Positions 36,707 through 44,837 of a stretch of 64,000 nucleotides of DNA are shown piece by piece. The translations under genes were made by a program, and so were the position numbers. The stretch comes from Pedobacter psychrodurus (lineage in GTDB: Bacteria; Bacteroidota; Bacteroidia; Sphingobacteriales; Sphingobacteriaceae), in contig NZ_SJSO01000022.1 of assembly GCF_004331735.1 (NCBI RefSeq), positions 33,681 through 97,680 on the forward strand, given 5' to 3'. Each line of letters begins with the position of its first letter. Position 1 is the first letter of the stretch. The notes under the pieces are model-generated. The model worked only from the letters and a program-made list of their open reading frames with translations, searched no databases and had not been told where the DNA came from.

Positions 36707-36940
36707 ATGTCAAGAGTTTGTGATTTAACAGGAAAAAAAGCAATGGTAGGTAACAACGTTTCTCACTCAAACGTTAAAACCAAACGCAAATTTTACCCAA
36801 ACCTACAACTTCAGAAATTTTATATTCCTGAAGAAAACCGTTGGATTACGTTGAAAGTTTCTACTTCAGCGATTAAAACCATCAATAAAGTGGGCATTAG
36901 CGAAGCAATTAACCGTTTCGTAAAAAAAGGATTTTTGTAA
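36707..36940 (+). CDS. rpmB: Large ribosomal subunit protein bL28
   Basis: A 77-residue basic protein beginning MSRVCDLTGKKAMVGNNVSHSNVKTKRKFYPNLQ, the standard bL28 N-terminus in Bacteroidota, with ISTSA-type and NRFVKKGFL end. Only one cysteine is present in the N-terminal region, so it is a non-zinc form. It heads the conserved string rpmB-rpmG-DUF4295, with 44 bp to rpmG. Confidence 0.97.
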   Translation: MSRVCDLTGKKAMVGNNVSHSNVKTKRKFYPNLQLQKFYIPEENRWITLKVSTSAIKTINKVGISEAINRFVKKGFL

Positions 36941-36984
36941 AAAACATTAACTGTTGAGATTAACAGTTTTCAATTTATATTAAA

Positions 36985-37167
36985 ATGGCAAAAAAAGGTA
37001 ACAGAGTTCAGGTTATTTTAGAATGTACTGAACATAAAGAAAGTGGCATGCCGGGTATGTCTAGATATATTTCTACCAAAAACCGTAAAAACACTACTGA
37101 AAGATTAGAATTGAAAAAATTCAATCCAGTATTGAGAAAAGTAACCGTACATAAAGAAATAAAATAA
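36985..37167 (+). CDS. rpmG: Large ribosomal subunit protein bL33
   Basis: A 60-residue basic protein MAKKGNRVQVILECTEHK...GMSRYISTKNRKNTTERLELKKFNPVLRK, a clear bL33. There is one Cys and no CxxC pair, so this is the zinc-free type. It is between rpmB and the DUF4295 gene and is co-transcribed with them. Confidence 0.97.
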   Translation: MAKKGNRVQVILECTEHKESGMPGMSRYISTKNRKNTTERLELKKFNPVLRKVTVHKEIK

Positions 37168-37252
37168 TTGAATGAAGGATTGATTGAATGATTGAATTAA
37201 AAAATTCGCTCATTCTAACATTCTCTAATTCGATCATTAAAATTATAAGAAC
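37168..37252 (+). repeat. Short GAATGATT-type repeats between rpmG and the DUF4295 gene
   Basis: TTGAATGAAGG, TTGATTGAATGATTGAATT and the complement-like CGCTCATTC and CGATCATT lie in 85 bp and can fold back on themselves. A similar GAATGAGTGAAT sequence occurs at 58184-58212. Confidence 0.4.
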
Positions 37253-37408
37253 ATGGCAAAGAAAGTAGTTGCAACCCTTAAAACAGGTACAGGTAAAGAA
37301 TATTCGAAAGTAATTACAATGGTAAAATCAGCAAAAACTGGTGCTTACTCATTCAAAGAACTTATCGTACACAACGACCACGTAAAAGATGCTATTGCAT
37401 CTAAATAA
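37253..37408 (+). CDS. DUF4295 family small basic protein
   Basis: A 51-residue protein, MAKKVVATLKTGTGKEYSKV...KSAKTGAYSFKELIVHNDHVKDAIASK, rich in lysine. In Bacteroidota this family sits right after rpmB and rpmG and before ftsY, which suggests a link to the ribosome, but I know of no established role. Here a terminator at 37440-37474 and a toxin-antitoxin pair separate it from ftsY. Confidence 0.85.
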   Translation: MAKKVVATLKTGTGKEYSKVITMVKSAKTGAYSFKELIVHNDHVKDAIASK

Positions 37409-37439
37409 GGTTAATATTTTTTAATATTAAAAATATTAA

Positions 37440-37474
37440 AGGCCGTTCCGTTTTAACCGGAAGGGCTTTTTTTG
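37440..37474 (+). terminator. Terminator after the rpmB-rpmG-DUF4295 genes
   Basis: GGCCGTTCCG and CCGGAAGGGC can pair, with loop TTTTAA, followed by TTTTTTT. It isolates the ribosomal genes from the toxin-antitoxin-ftsY unit. Confidence 0.7.
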
Positions 37475-37527
37475 TTAGTGAAATTTACGATAGGAAATAA
37501 TTGATTATCTTTGAAAAAAGCATAACC

Positions 37528-37755
37528 ATGGAAGCGTATAAGTTTAAGACAAAAGTTTCTGAAAATGGGACTATTGTTGTTCCTGACGGATTTGATGTAA
37601 AAAATAAAGAGGTCGAAGTCATTATTTTGGATGAAGTGATTCAAAACGCTCCAAAAAAGAACATGAAAGAATTTCTTGACAAGTTTTCGGGAGTATTAGA
37701 GGGGATTGATCCGGACAAAGCTAAATACGATTATCTTATGGATAAGCACAAATAA
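37528..37755 (+). CDS. Probable antitoxin of a PIN-domain toxin-antitoxin pair
   Basis: A 75-residue protein starting at 37528 (MEAYKFKTKVSENGTIVVPDGFDVKNKEVEVIILD), which resembles the AbrB/SpoVT-like swapped-hairpin start of small antitoxins. The C-terminal tail (KNMKEFLDKFSGVLEGIDPDKAKYDYLMDKHK) would bind the toxin. Its stop TAA shares an A with the toxin ATG at 37755, so translation is coupled, as is usual for such pairs. An in-frame extension to 37501 is not needed. It likely represses its own promoter. The family assignment is from pattern only. Confidence 0.75.
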   Translation: MEAYKFKTKVSENGTIVVPDGFDVKNKEVEVIILDEVIQNAPKKNMKEFLDKFSGVLEGIDPDKAKYDYLMDKHK

Positions 37756-38171
37756 TGAATATTCTATTTGATACCAATATTTTTATAGATGTTAGCCTTA
37801 AAAGACTTCCTTTTTTTGACGATTCTTTCGAGGCACTCAGCAAGGTGGACGGTATTAATATAAATGGGTTCATTTTAGCTTCAACTTTTACTGACATATA
37901 TTATATCTGTAAAAAAAATATTGGTCATGATAAAACCATAGATATTCTTACTACACTTATAGGTACAATTAACATTCTTGGCATTAATAAAGATACCATC
38001 ATCTTCGCAATCCATTCCAACTTTTCAGATTTTGAAGATGCTGTACAAAATGCTGCTGCAGAGCTAAATCAAATTGATCTTATCGTAACCAGAAATACAA
38101 AAGACTTTATTGGCAGTAAAATACCTGCACAAACACCTACCAATTTCCTAAAAAACATAACAAATAACTAA
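37755..38171 (+). CDS. PIN-domain ribonuclease toxin (VapC-like)
   Basis: A 138-residue protein with the PIN-domain layout: MNILFDTNIFIDV (Asp6), SDFEDAVQNAAA with an acidic cluster in the third quarter, and the late motif IDLIVTRNTKDF. PIN toxins are magnesium-dependent RNases that cut tRNA or rRNA. It overlaps the antitoxin stop by one base, and its own stop overlaps the ftsY ATG in the same way (TAATG at 38169-38173). This ties toxin expression to ftsY. Confidence 0.82.
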   Translation: MNILFDTNIFIDVSLKRLPFFDDSFEALSKVDGININGFILASTFTDIYYICKKNIGHDKTIDILTTLIGTINILGINKDTIIFAIHSNFSDFEDAVQNAAAELNQIDLIVTRNTKDFIGSKIPAQTPTNFLKNITNN

Positions 38172-39133
38172 TGGGTTTATTCGATTTTTTCAAAAAGAAA
38201 GAAACTGCCCCTGAAGCTCAGGAAGCGCTGGATAAAGGTTTAGAGAAAACTAAAGATGGTTTCTTTAATAAAATTACCAAAGCTGTAGCAGGAAAATCTT
38301 CTGTTGATGATGAAGTTCTCGATAATCTGGAAGAAGTTTTGGTCACTTCTGATGTAGGCGTAAGTACTACATTAAAAATCATCAAACGTATTGAAGAACG
38401 TGTTGCCAAAGATAAATACCTCAATACCTCAGAGCTAAATTTTATCCTGCGTGATGAAATCCAGTTACTTTTATCTGAAAACAATAGTAACGATTTCCGT
38501 CAGTTCGAATATGGCGATCATAAACCCTATGTAATTATGGTGGTTGGCGTAAATGGTGTTGGTAAAACAACTACTATCGGAAAGCTGGCGCATAAACTTA
38601 AAGAATCGGGACTTAAAGTAGTATTAGGCGCTGCCGATACCTTTAGAGCCGCAGCCGTTGATCAGATTAAACTTTGGGGCGAACGCGTTGGCGTGAGGGT
38701 TGTAGCACAAGCTATGGGCTCCGATCCTGCTTCAGTTGCTTTTGACACCTTACAGTCTGCTGTTTCCAGTGGTGAAGATGTAGTGATTATTGATACTGCC
38801 GGACGTTTACACAACAAAATCGGCTTGATGAACGAGTTGGGTAAAATTAAACAAGTGATGCAAAAGGTAGTACCAGGCGCACCGCACGAAATTTTATTAG
38901 TATTAGATGCCTCGACCGGACAAAATGCTTTTGAACAGTGCAAACAGTTTACCGAAGCTACTGATGTTAATGCATTGGCCATTACAAAATTAGATGGAAC
39001 AGCGAAAGGTGGTGTAGTAATCGGAATTTCAGATCAGTTCAGAATTCCTGTTAAATATATTGGTGTAGGAGAAAAAATTGGCGACTTACAGCTTTTTGAT
39101 AAGAAGGAGTTTGTGAATAGTTTGTTTAAATAA
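38171..39133 (+). CDS. ftsY: Signal recognition particle receptor FtsY
   Basis: A 320-residue GTPase that docks ribosome-SRP complexes to the membrane translocon. N domain about 20-115; G domain with the P-loop GVNGVGKTTTIGKLA, ADTFRAAAVDQIKLW, IDTAGRLHNKIGLMNEL and the TKLDGTAKGG guanine motif. Its length fits the short Bacteroidota form, lacking a long acidic A domain. The ATG shares an A with the toxin stop, so ftsY may be translated by coupling to the toxin gene. A REP hairpin follows. Confidence 0.97.
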   Translation: MGLFDFFKKKETAPEAQEALDKGLEKTKDGFFNKITKAVAGKSSVDDEVLDNLEEVLVTSDVGVSTTLKIIKRIEERVAKDKYLNTSELNFILRDEIQLLLSENNSNDFRQFEYGDHKPYVIMVVGVNGVGKTTTIGKLAHKLKESGLKVVLGAADTFRAAAVDQIKLWGERVGVRVVAQAMGSDPASVAFDTLQSAVSSGEDVVIIDTAGRLHNKIGLMNELGKIKQVMQKVVPGAPHEILLVLDASTGQNAFEQCKQFTEATDVNALAITKLDGTAKGGVVIGISDQFRIPVKYIGVGEKIGDLQLFDKKEFVNSLFK

Positions 39134-39147
39134 TCTAATCAATCATT

Positions 39148-39225
39148 CGTCATTGCAAGGCACGAAGCAATCTTAATGCTATGGGTTATTTTAATTACGA
39201 GATTGCTTCGTGCCTCGCAATGACG
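39148..39225. repeat. REP-like hairpin between ftsY and rimO
   Basis: The 25-bp arms CGTCATTGCAAGGCACGAAG... and ...CTTCGTGCCTCGCAATGACG are complementary with a single mismatch, with a loop of about 28 bp. They match the general CGTCATTGCGAGG dispersed repeat also visible near 47352. It may terminate or protect the ftsY transcript. Confidence 0.8.
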
Positions 39226-39398
39226 TTGAACACGTAAAGCCAGCAAAATTAAAACAGGATTATTGATTAACTTTGGCAACACCAGCTGTGAGGTCAAAAG
39301 GATATCTGTGTAATCCTTTAAAATATCCACACCAGAATATCAGTGGAATCACCAAATCTGTGGAATCAAACCGCAAGGAGGGTGTAAATAACAATAAT

Positions 39399-40730
39399 AT
39401 GAATACCAAAATAGTAAGAAGTAAAAGCGCAGTTAAGCAACCTAAAATTAATGTAATTACATTAGGCTGTTCTAAAAACATATACGATTCGGAAGTATTG
39501 ATGGGGCAGTTACGTGGCAACAACTTAAATGTTGTGCACGAATCAGACAAGATGGGCAAAGATGATATCGTTGTAATTAACACCTGCGGTTTTATCGATA
39601 ATGCGAAACAAGAATCAATCGATACCATTCTACAGTTCAGTGAGCTGAAAGAAGCTGGTAAAATTGGCAAAGTAGTGGTTACAGGTTGTTTATCTGAACG
39701 CTACAAACCAGAATTAGAATCAGAAATTACCAACGTTGATGCCTTTTTCGGCACTAACGATCTGCAGAATATATTACATGAGTTAGGTGCCAATTACAAG
39801 CACGAGCTTATCGGCGAGCGTTTGCTAACCACCCCTTCTCATTTTGCCTATTTCAAAATTGCTGAAGGCTGTAACCGTCCTTGCTCTTTCTGTGCCATCC
39901 CTTTAATGCGTGGCAAACACTTGAGTAAACCAATGGAAGAGTTGGTTAACGAAGCTAAAATATTGGCTAAAAACGGCACAAAAGAACTGATTTTAATTGC
40001 CCAGGACCTTACCTACTATGGCTTAGATCTTTATGGCGTACGTAAGTTAGATGAACTGATGCGCCGTTTATCGGATGTTCCCGGAATCGAATGGATTCGT
40101 TTGCAATACGCCTACCCTTCTGGTTTCCCGATGGAAATTTTAGATGCCATGAACGAACGAGACAATATCTGCAAATACCTGGATATGCCATTGCAGCACA
40201 TTACGGATAATATGCTAAAATCTATGCGTCGTGGTACCACCAAACAAAAAACCATCGATTTAGTGAATCAGATCAGGGATAAGGTGCCAAACATTGCCAT
40301 GCGTACCACTTTAATTTGTGGCTACCCAGGCGAAACTGAACACGATTTCGAAGAAATGAAGGAATGGGTTGCAGAAACCAAATTCGATCGTTTAGGCTGT
40401 TTTACTTATTCGCACGAAGAAAAAACCCATGCGCATACTTTAGTAGATGATATCCCAGATGAAGTAAAACAGCAACGTGTAGATGATATTATGGAAATTC
40501 AACAAGGTATTTCTTTCGATATTAACCAAGAAAAAGTAGGTAAAACCTTTAAGGTGCTGGTAGATAAAAAAGAGGGTGATTTCTTTGTAGGAAGAACTGA
40601 ATTTGATTCACCTGAGGTTGATAACGAAGTTTTAATCGATGCAGCTACAGGTTATGCCGCTAACGGAAGTTTTGTAAATGTAAAAATTGACCGGGCTGAA
40701 GATTTCGATCTTTACGGTACTATAGTATAA
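39399..40730 (+). CDS. rimO: Ribosomal protein uS12 methylthiotransferase RimO
   Basis: A radical-SAM enzyme that methylthiolates an aspartate of ribosomal protein S12. It has the N-terminal UPF0004 domain with cysteines (TLGCSKNIYDSEVLMGQL, INTCGFIDNAKQESID, VTGCLSERY) for one 4Fe-4S cluster. The radical-SAM motif CNRPCSFC (in EGCNRPCSFCAIPLMRG) binds the other, and a C-terminal TRAM domain follows. The start at 39399 (MNTKIVRSKSAVKQPKIN) is chosen because upstream in-frame sequence is not conserved-looking; AAGGAGG lies about 15 bp upstream. The order ftsY-rimO is conserved in Bacteroidota. Confidence 0.95.
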   Translation: MNTKIVRSKSAVKQPKINVITLGCSKNIYDSEVLMGQLRGNNLNVVHESDKMGKDDIVVINTCGFIDNAKQESIDTILQFSELKEAGKIGKVVVTGCLSERYKPELESEITNVDAFFGTNDLQNILHELGANYKHELIGERLLTTPSHFAYFKIAEGCNRPCSFCAIPLMRGKHLSKPMEELVNEAKILAKNGTKELILIAQDLTYYGLDLYGVRKLDELMRRLSDVPGIEWIRLQYAYPSGFPMEILDAMNERDNICKYLDMPLQHITDNMLKSMRRGTTKQKTIDLVNQIRDKVPNIAMRTTLICGYPGETEHDFEEMKEWVAETKFDRLGCFTYSHEEKTHAHTLVDDIPDEVKQQRVDDIMEIQQGISFDINQEKVGKTFKVLVDKKEGDFFVGRTEFDSPEVDNEVLIDAATGYAANGSFVNVKIDRAEDFDLYGTIV

Positions 40731-40756
40731 ATTAAACCCTCCGTTTTGTTTATAAA

Positions 40757-40789
40757 AAAGAAGTCAAGTTTTAAAAACTTGACTTCTTT
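40757..40789. terminator. Bidirectional terminator after rimO
   Basis: AAAGAAGTCAAGTT and AACTTGACTTCTTT are perfectly complementary (14 bp), flanked by A and T runs. It serves rimO and the convergent 114-residue gene. Confidence 0.85.
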
Positions 40790-40803
40790 AAAATTACATT
40801 TTA

Positions 40804-41148
40804 CTATTTTTTAGATGCAGGTCTGTTTTTAATCTGACTAGCTTTTAACCAAATTTTAGCCCCTTTCGAGTTCACATAATATTTTTCATTTTTTGCATTG
40901 ATGTAAACATCAGATCCATCTGGTGCCATTTTACCTTTCCAGGTTTTATCAGCAACTTTCGAACTACCTTTTACCGCAACTTCGGCTGTTTTATTACCTA
41001 CAGATTTAGCACCTTTACCAATTGCTTTTCCGGTATGATCTAATGCTTTACCAACTTCAGTTTTTTTCTTTTCTTGGGCGTTTACGTTAAAGGCTACACC
41101 TCCAAATAAGGCAAGCGTTAATAAACCCATTACTAATTTTCTTTTCAT
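40804..41148 (-). CDS. Small secreted lysine-rich protein, PBCV basic-adaptor-like C-terminus
   Basis: A 114-residue protein with a signal peptide (about 1-24, FNVNAQ). The middle is rich in Lys, Gly and Ala (KALDHTGKAIGKGAKSVGNK). Residues about 78-105 (PDGSDVYINAKNEKYYVNSKGAKIWL) resemble the short basic-adaptor motif first seen in Chlorella virus proteins. It is likely periplasmic. The function is unknown. It has its own control region and shares a terminator with rimO. Confidence 0.7.
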   Translation of the reverse strand: MKRKLVMGLLTLALFGGVAFNVNAQEKKKTEVGKALDHTGKAIGKGAKSVGNKTAEVAVKGSSKVADKTWKGKMAPDGSDVYINAKNEKYYVNSKGAKIWLKASQIKNRPASKK

Positions 41149-41234
41149 GACAGCTATATTTTATTTAAGTGATAACAGTTGATCTATTTGTTTTGTTTTA
41201 TAGCTACACTTATTACTGAGGCTAACCATTGAGA

Positions 41235-42284
41235 TAAAAAAATAAAGATCTGTTTTTGAAGCGCAAGGCCAGTACAACTATCAATTTCTGTTCCCGTCCT
41301 CCTCTATATCCCTAAGCTGCGCTCTGGGATGCCGCTTCGACCGGGGCTAAACAGCTACTGACTGCAAAGGAACTGAGAGCAAAGCTGCCCATTATTTACA
41401 GTTAATATACGCTATGGTTTTGTTCTACAGACCTTGGTTAAATAAACCTTATTGTAGCGGTTATCCTTTTTGTTGCACCAACTCGAAAGCAGCAATAATA
41501 CCCACAAAAAGATAGAAGCGGAAAGAAGGACTGCCAGAACCTACAGAGCAATAATCCTGATTTACATAAAAAATTAAAATCTTTATTTTGGAGCGCAAGG
41601 TTCAGAGCAATTATTAACCATTGTTCCCGTTCTCCGCTATATCCCTACGCTACGCTCTGGGGATGCCGCTTCGACCGGGGCTAAACACTTTGGCACTACA
41701 AGAAAACACTAAATGCCCATTTAGTTCCTTGTAAGAATTCATTTTTTATTTCTTGCACAGCCTCTGCTTCAATAAACCTTATTGTAGCGGCTATCCTTTT
41801 TGTTGCACAACCTTGAAAGCAGCAACAACGCCCACAAAAAGATAAAAGCGGAAGGAGGACTGCCAGAACCTACAAAGCGATAATCCTGATTTACATAAAA
41901 AATTAAAATCTTTATTCTGGAGCGCAAGGTTCGGAGCAACTATTAACCTTTGTTCCCGTTCTCTGCTATATCCCTACGCTGCACTCTGGGGATGCCGCTT
42001 CGACCGGGGCTAGGCACTTCTGATCTGCCAGGGAACCGATACAAAGCTGCCCATTATTTACAGTTAATATACGCTATGGTTTTGTTCTACAGACCTTGGT
42101 TAAATAAACCTTATTGTAGCGGTTATCCTTTTTGTTGCACCAACTCGAAAGCAGCAATAATACCTACAAAAAGATAGAAGCGGAAAGAAGGGCTACCGAA
42201 GCGAAAAGCGGTGAATCTGCTTTCCAATGAAAAAATAAAATCTTATTTTGTAACGCAGAACATTACAACCATTAACATTTTTTC
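41235..42284. repeat. Three long direct repeats of about 330 bp (array 1)
   Basis: Repeat units start with GCGCAAGG at about 41261, 41593 and 41922, with a fading fourth start near 42254. Each unit has a core of about 95 bp (ending CGCTTCGACCGGGGCTA) and a second segment containing TATCCTTTTTGTTGC and CAAAAAGATA, which can pair to a stem. Units differ by point changes and small gaps; a one-base length change in the second segment would break any shared frame, so coding is unlikely. The core occurs reversed at 53297-53390. No transposase or ORF is associated. Confidence 0.85.
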
Positions 42285-43286
42285 TTAATTTAATTTCTCC
42301 GCCAGTAATTTCATTTCGATATGCGGCGACCGGTTTTCGTAAATAATACTATGCACCGCCTTACAAATTGGCATATCTACATTGTATGCCTGGTTTTTAA
42401 TATGCATGCATTTCACTGCATAATAGCCCTCGGCAATCATGTTCATTTCCAACTGTGCCGATTTTACGGTATATCCTTTCCCTATCATATTGCCAAAGGT
42501 ACGGTTACGGCTAAATTGCGAATAAGCGGTTACCAATAAATCGCCCAGATAGGCAGATTCCATAATGTCGCGGTTAATGGGGTGAACAGCATCAACAAAA
42601 CGTTTAATTTCACGGATCGCATTACTGATCAGTACAGCCTGAAAGTTATCGCCATAACCTATGCCATGACAAATGCCGCTGGCAACGGCATATATATTTT
42701 TTAAAACTGCAGCGTATTCCGTCCCAAAGATATCATCCGATACATTAGTTTTAATGTAACGGGTATTTAAAAATGAAGCAAATGTAGATGCTTTCTCCAC
42801 GTCGGTACAGGCGATGGTTAAGTATGATAGTTTTTCTAAGGCTACTTCTTCGGCATGGCAAGGGCCACTCACTACTAAAATATCATGATAAGGAATACCA
42901 TAATTTTGATGCAGAAATTCGCCAATAATCAGGTTATCTTCCGGAACGATCCCTTTAATGGCAGAAACAATCTTCTTCCCTTTTAAATCTTCTGCAGTGA
43001 TGGTAGATAAAGTATCTTTTAGAAACGCTGCGGGGACATTTAAAATTACAAATTCAGCCGAGTTTATAATGGCATTAATATCAGAGGATATATTGTTCTC
43101 TTGCGTAAGTTTAATTTCAACAGCACTAATATAATTTGGATTATGCTTAAATTTTTTAATGTGCGCTATGGCTGCTTCATTACGCATCCACCAAAAAATT
43201 TCTTTTTCAGCTAAATTATCTGCAAGCATTTTTACAATGGCAGTCGCCCAGCTCCCGCCCCCTATCATTGCTATTTTAGGTACCAT
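42285..43286 (-). CDS. gpsA: Glycerol-3-phosphate dehydrogenase (NAD(P)+)
   Basis: A 333-residue cytoplasmic enzyme reducing dihydroxyacetone phosphate to sn-glycerol-3-phosphate for phospholipid synthesis. It has the Rossmann motif IGGGSWATAIVKMLADN, VILNVPAAFL, VVSGPCHAEEVA and the catalytic-lysine region TEYAAVLKNIYAVASGICHGIGYGDNFQAVLI. It lies downstream of the efflux genes on the same strand, separated by an inverted repeat at 43300-43370. Confidence 0.95.
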   Translation of the reverse strand: MVPKIAMIGGGSWATAIVKMLADNLAEKEIFWWMRNEAAIAHIKKFKHNPNYISAVEIKLTQENNISSDINAIINSAEFVILNVPAAFLKDTLSTITAEDLKGKKIVSAIKGIVPEDNLIIGEFLHQNYGIPYHDILVVSGPCHAEEVALEKLSYLTIACTDVEKASTFASFLNTRYIKTNVSDDIFGTEYAAVLKNIYAVASGICHGIGYGDNFQAVLISNAIREIKRFVDAVHPINRDIMESAYLGDLLVTAYSQFSRNRTFGNMIGKGYTVKSAQLEMNMIAEGYYAVKCMHIKNQAYNVDMPICKAVHSIIYENRSPHIEMKLLAEKLN

Positions 43287-43299
43287 GTTTATAAAAAAG

Positions 43300-43370
43300 G
43301 TTTAAGGTAAAAGGTGTAAGGTTTAGGGTTCAGACCATTTGCCTTAAACCCTAAACCTTACACCTTAAAC
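43300..43370. repeat. Inverted repeat between the HlyD-type gene and gpsA
   Basis: GGTGTAAGGTTTAGGGTT on the left is complementary to AACCCTAAACCTTACACC on the right. The left arm carries an extra AAAAGGT. The motif is likely a dispersed hairpin and could terminate the efflux transcript. Confidence 0.6.
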
Positions 43371-43405
43371 AACGCAAGTTACTATTTCTTGCGGGTAATT
43401 ATAAA

Positions 43406-44746
43406 CTACTTCTTAGCGTCTTTGTTAAACAACTGGTCTTTAGATGTTTTCTCTACAACCATTCCATCTTTTAATTTGTTTTGGATAGCTGAGTAAGGAC
43501 CAGTAACAATTTCTGCCCCAGTTTTAACACCAGATTTCACAATAATGAACTGATCGTTTTGGATACCAGTAGTTACCTCTGTTTTTTTAACCTTTTTGGT
43601 TTTCGCGTCGTAAGCATAAATGTATTGTTTCACCTTTTTATCGGTTAATTTAGATTTTTGCTTATCAGTGTTTGCTTGGTTACCTTGGTTTTGGCTTGCA
43701 TCAGCAGATTTTGCATTATCAGTAAATACCGCTTGGATTGGAATAGCCAAACCAGTTAACGATTCGCTTTCTATATCAACAGTAGCCGACATTCCTGGAC
43801 GGAAGATAGATTGTTGTTTGCCTGCTAATTCTTCAGTAATTCTAATTTTTACCGAGAAATTCGTTACCTGATCTACTGAAGTAGATACAGCGGTACCTAC
43901 TGCTGTTGATGAACTTGCAATTTCGGTTACCTCTCCTCTAAATTTTTTATCAGAAAAAGCATCAACCTCAATCGAAGCTTTATCTCCAACTTTAACGCGA
44001 GTAATATCATTTTCATTCACATCAACGTTAACCTCCATTGTTGATAGGTTAGAAATACGCATAATTTCTGTACCTGCCATTTGCGAAGTTCCTAAAATAC
44101 GATCTCCCAATTCGATTGATAGTTTCGAAACCACTCCATCAACTGGTGCATAAATAGTAGTTTTAGCTAGGTTTGCACCTGCTTCTTTAACGTTTGCTCC
44201 AGTTTGTTCTAAGGTAAATTTAGCACCGGTTACATTTTCTTTTGCACTGGCTAAATTGGCTTTTGCTGTTAAAAAAGCAGCTTTTGCGGCATCAAATTCT
44301 GATGCTGAGATTACTTTTTTATTAAAAAGCTCAACATTCCGTTTGTAGGTTGCATCTGCATTTACAAAATTAGCTTGGTTTTGAGCCAATTGCTGTTGCG
44401 CTGCTGCAACGCTTGATCTTTGTGCATTAAAACTAGCTACAGTTCTTTCGTACCCTGATTGCAAAACATCAGGACGCACTTTACAAAGCAATTGACCGGC
44501 TTTAACAATATCGCCCTCTTTTACCTTTAATTCTACTACCTCTCCCGATACCTCAGAACTTAATTTAACTTCTGTTTCTGGCTGTATTTTACCACTTGCG
44601 GTTACTGTTTCTACAACAGTTTTATCTGATGCTTTTTCTGTAGTTACTTTTTCGGTTTTATCTCCTCCAATAACTCCGGCGAGTTTTAATATAACTAGAA
44701 GAGCTACGATAGCAACTACGGTAATAATAATATGCTTCAGTTTCAT
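43406..44746 (-). CDS. HlyD/MacA family periplasmic adaptor of an efflux system
   Basis: A 446-residue protein anchored by an N-terminal membrane segment (about 5-24). The lipoyl-like halves are EVKLSSEVSGEVVELKVKEGDIVKAGQLLCKV and TIYAPVDGVVSKLSIELGDRI, around an alpha-hairpin coiled coil rich in Ala, Gln and Asn (about 85-190). A beta-barrel (MEVNVDVNENDITRVKVGDKASIEVDAF) follows. It links an inner-membrane pump to a TolC channel. The TolC-type gene lies directly upstream on the same strand (91 bp). No ABC or RND pump gene is next to it in this window. Confidence 0.9.
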   Translation of the reverse strand: MKLKHIIITVVAIVALLVILKLAGVIGGDKTEKVTTEKASDKTVVETVTASGKIQPETEVKLSSEVSGEVVELKVKEGDIVKAGQLLCKVRPDVLQSGYERTVASFNAQRSSVAAAQQQLAQNQANFVNADATYKRNVELFNKKVISASEFDAAKAAFLTAKANLASAKENVTGAKFTLEQTGANVKEAGANLAKTTIYAPVDGVVSKLSIELGDRILGTSQMAGTEIMRISNLSTMEVNVDVNENDITRVKVGDKASIEVDAFSDKKFRGEVTEIASSSTAVGTAVSTSVDQVTNFSVKIRITEELAGKQQSIFRPGMSATVDIESESLTGLAIPIQAVFTDNAKSADASQNQGNQANTDKQKSKLTDKKVKQYIYAYDAKTKKVKKTEVTTGIQNDQFIIVKSGVKTGAEIVTGPYSAIQNKLKDGMVVEKTSKDQLFNKDAKK

Positions 44747-44837
44747 AATTTATTGTATTTCGTTTGTTTGTATTAAAGTTATCATGTTTAAGGTTGAAAC
44801 GTTTAAAGTTGTACCCTATTCTTTCAGTATTTTAAGC

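Noticed and set aside
41950..42177. A 75-residue plus-strand open frame in repeat array 1
   Set aside because: The frame is not kept in the other repeat units, which points to noncoding DNA.
41235..42284. CRISPR array
   Set aside because: The repeats are about 330 bp apart and imperfect, with no short constant repeats, no spacers and no cas genes.
43300..43370. Telomere-like TTTAGGG repeats
   Set aside because: There are only one or two copies on each arm of a palindrome; it is better read as a hairpin.
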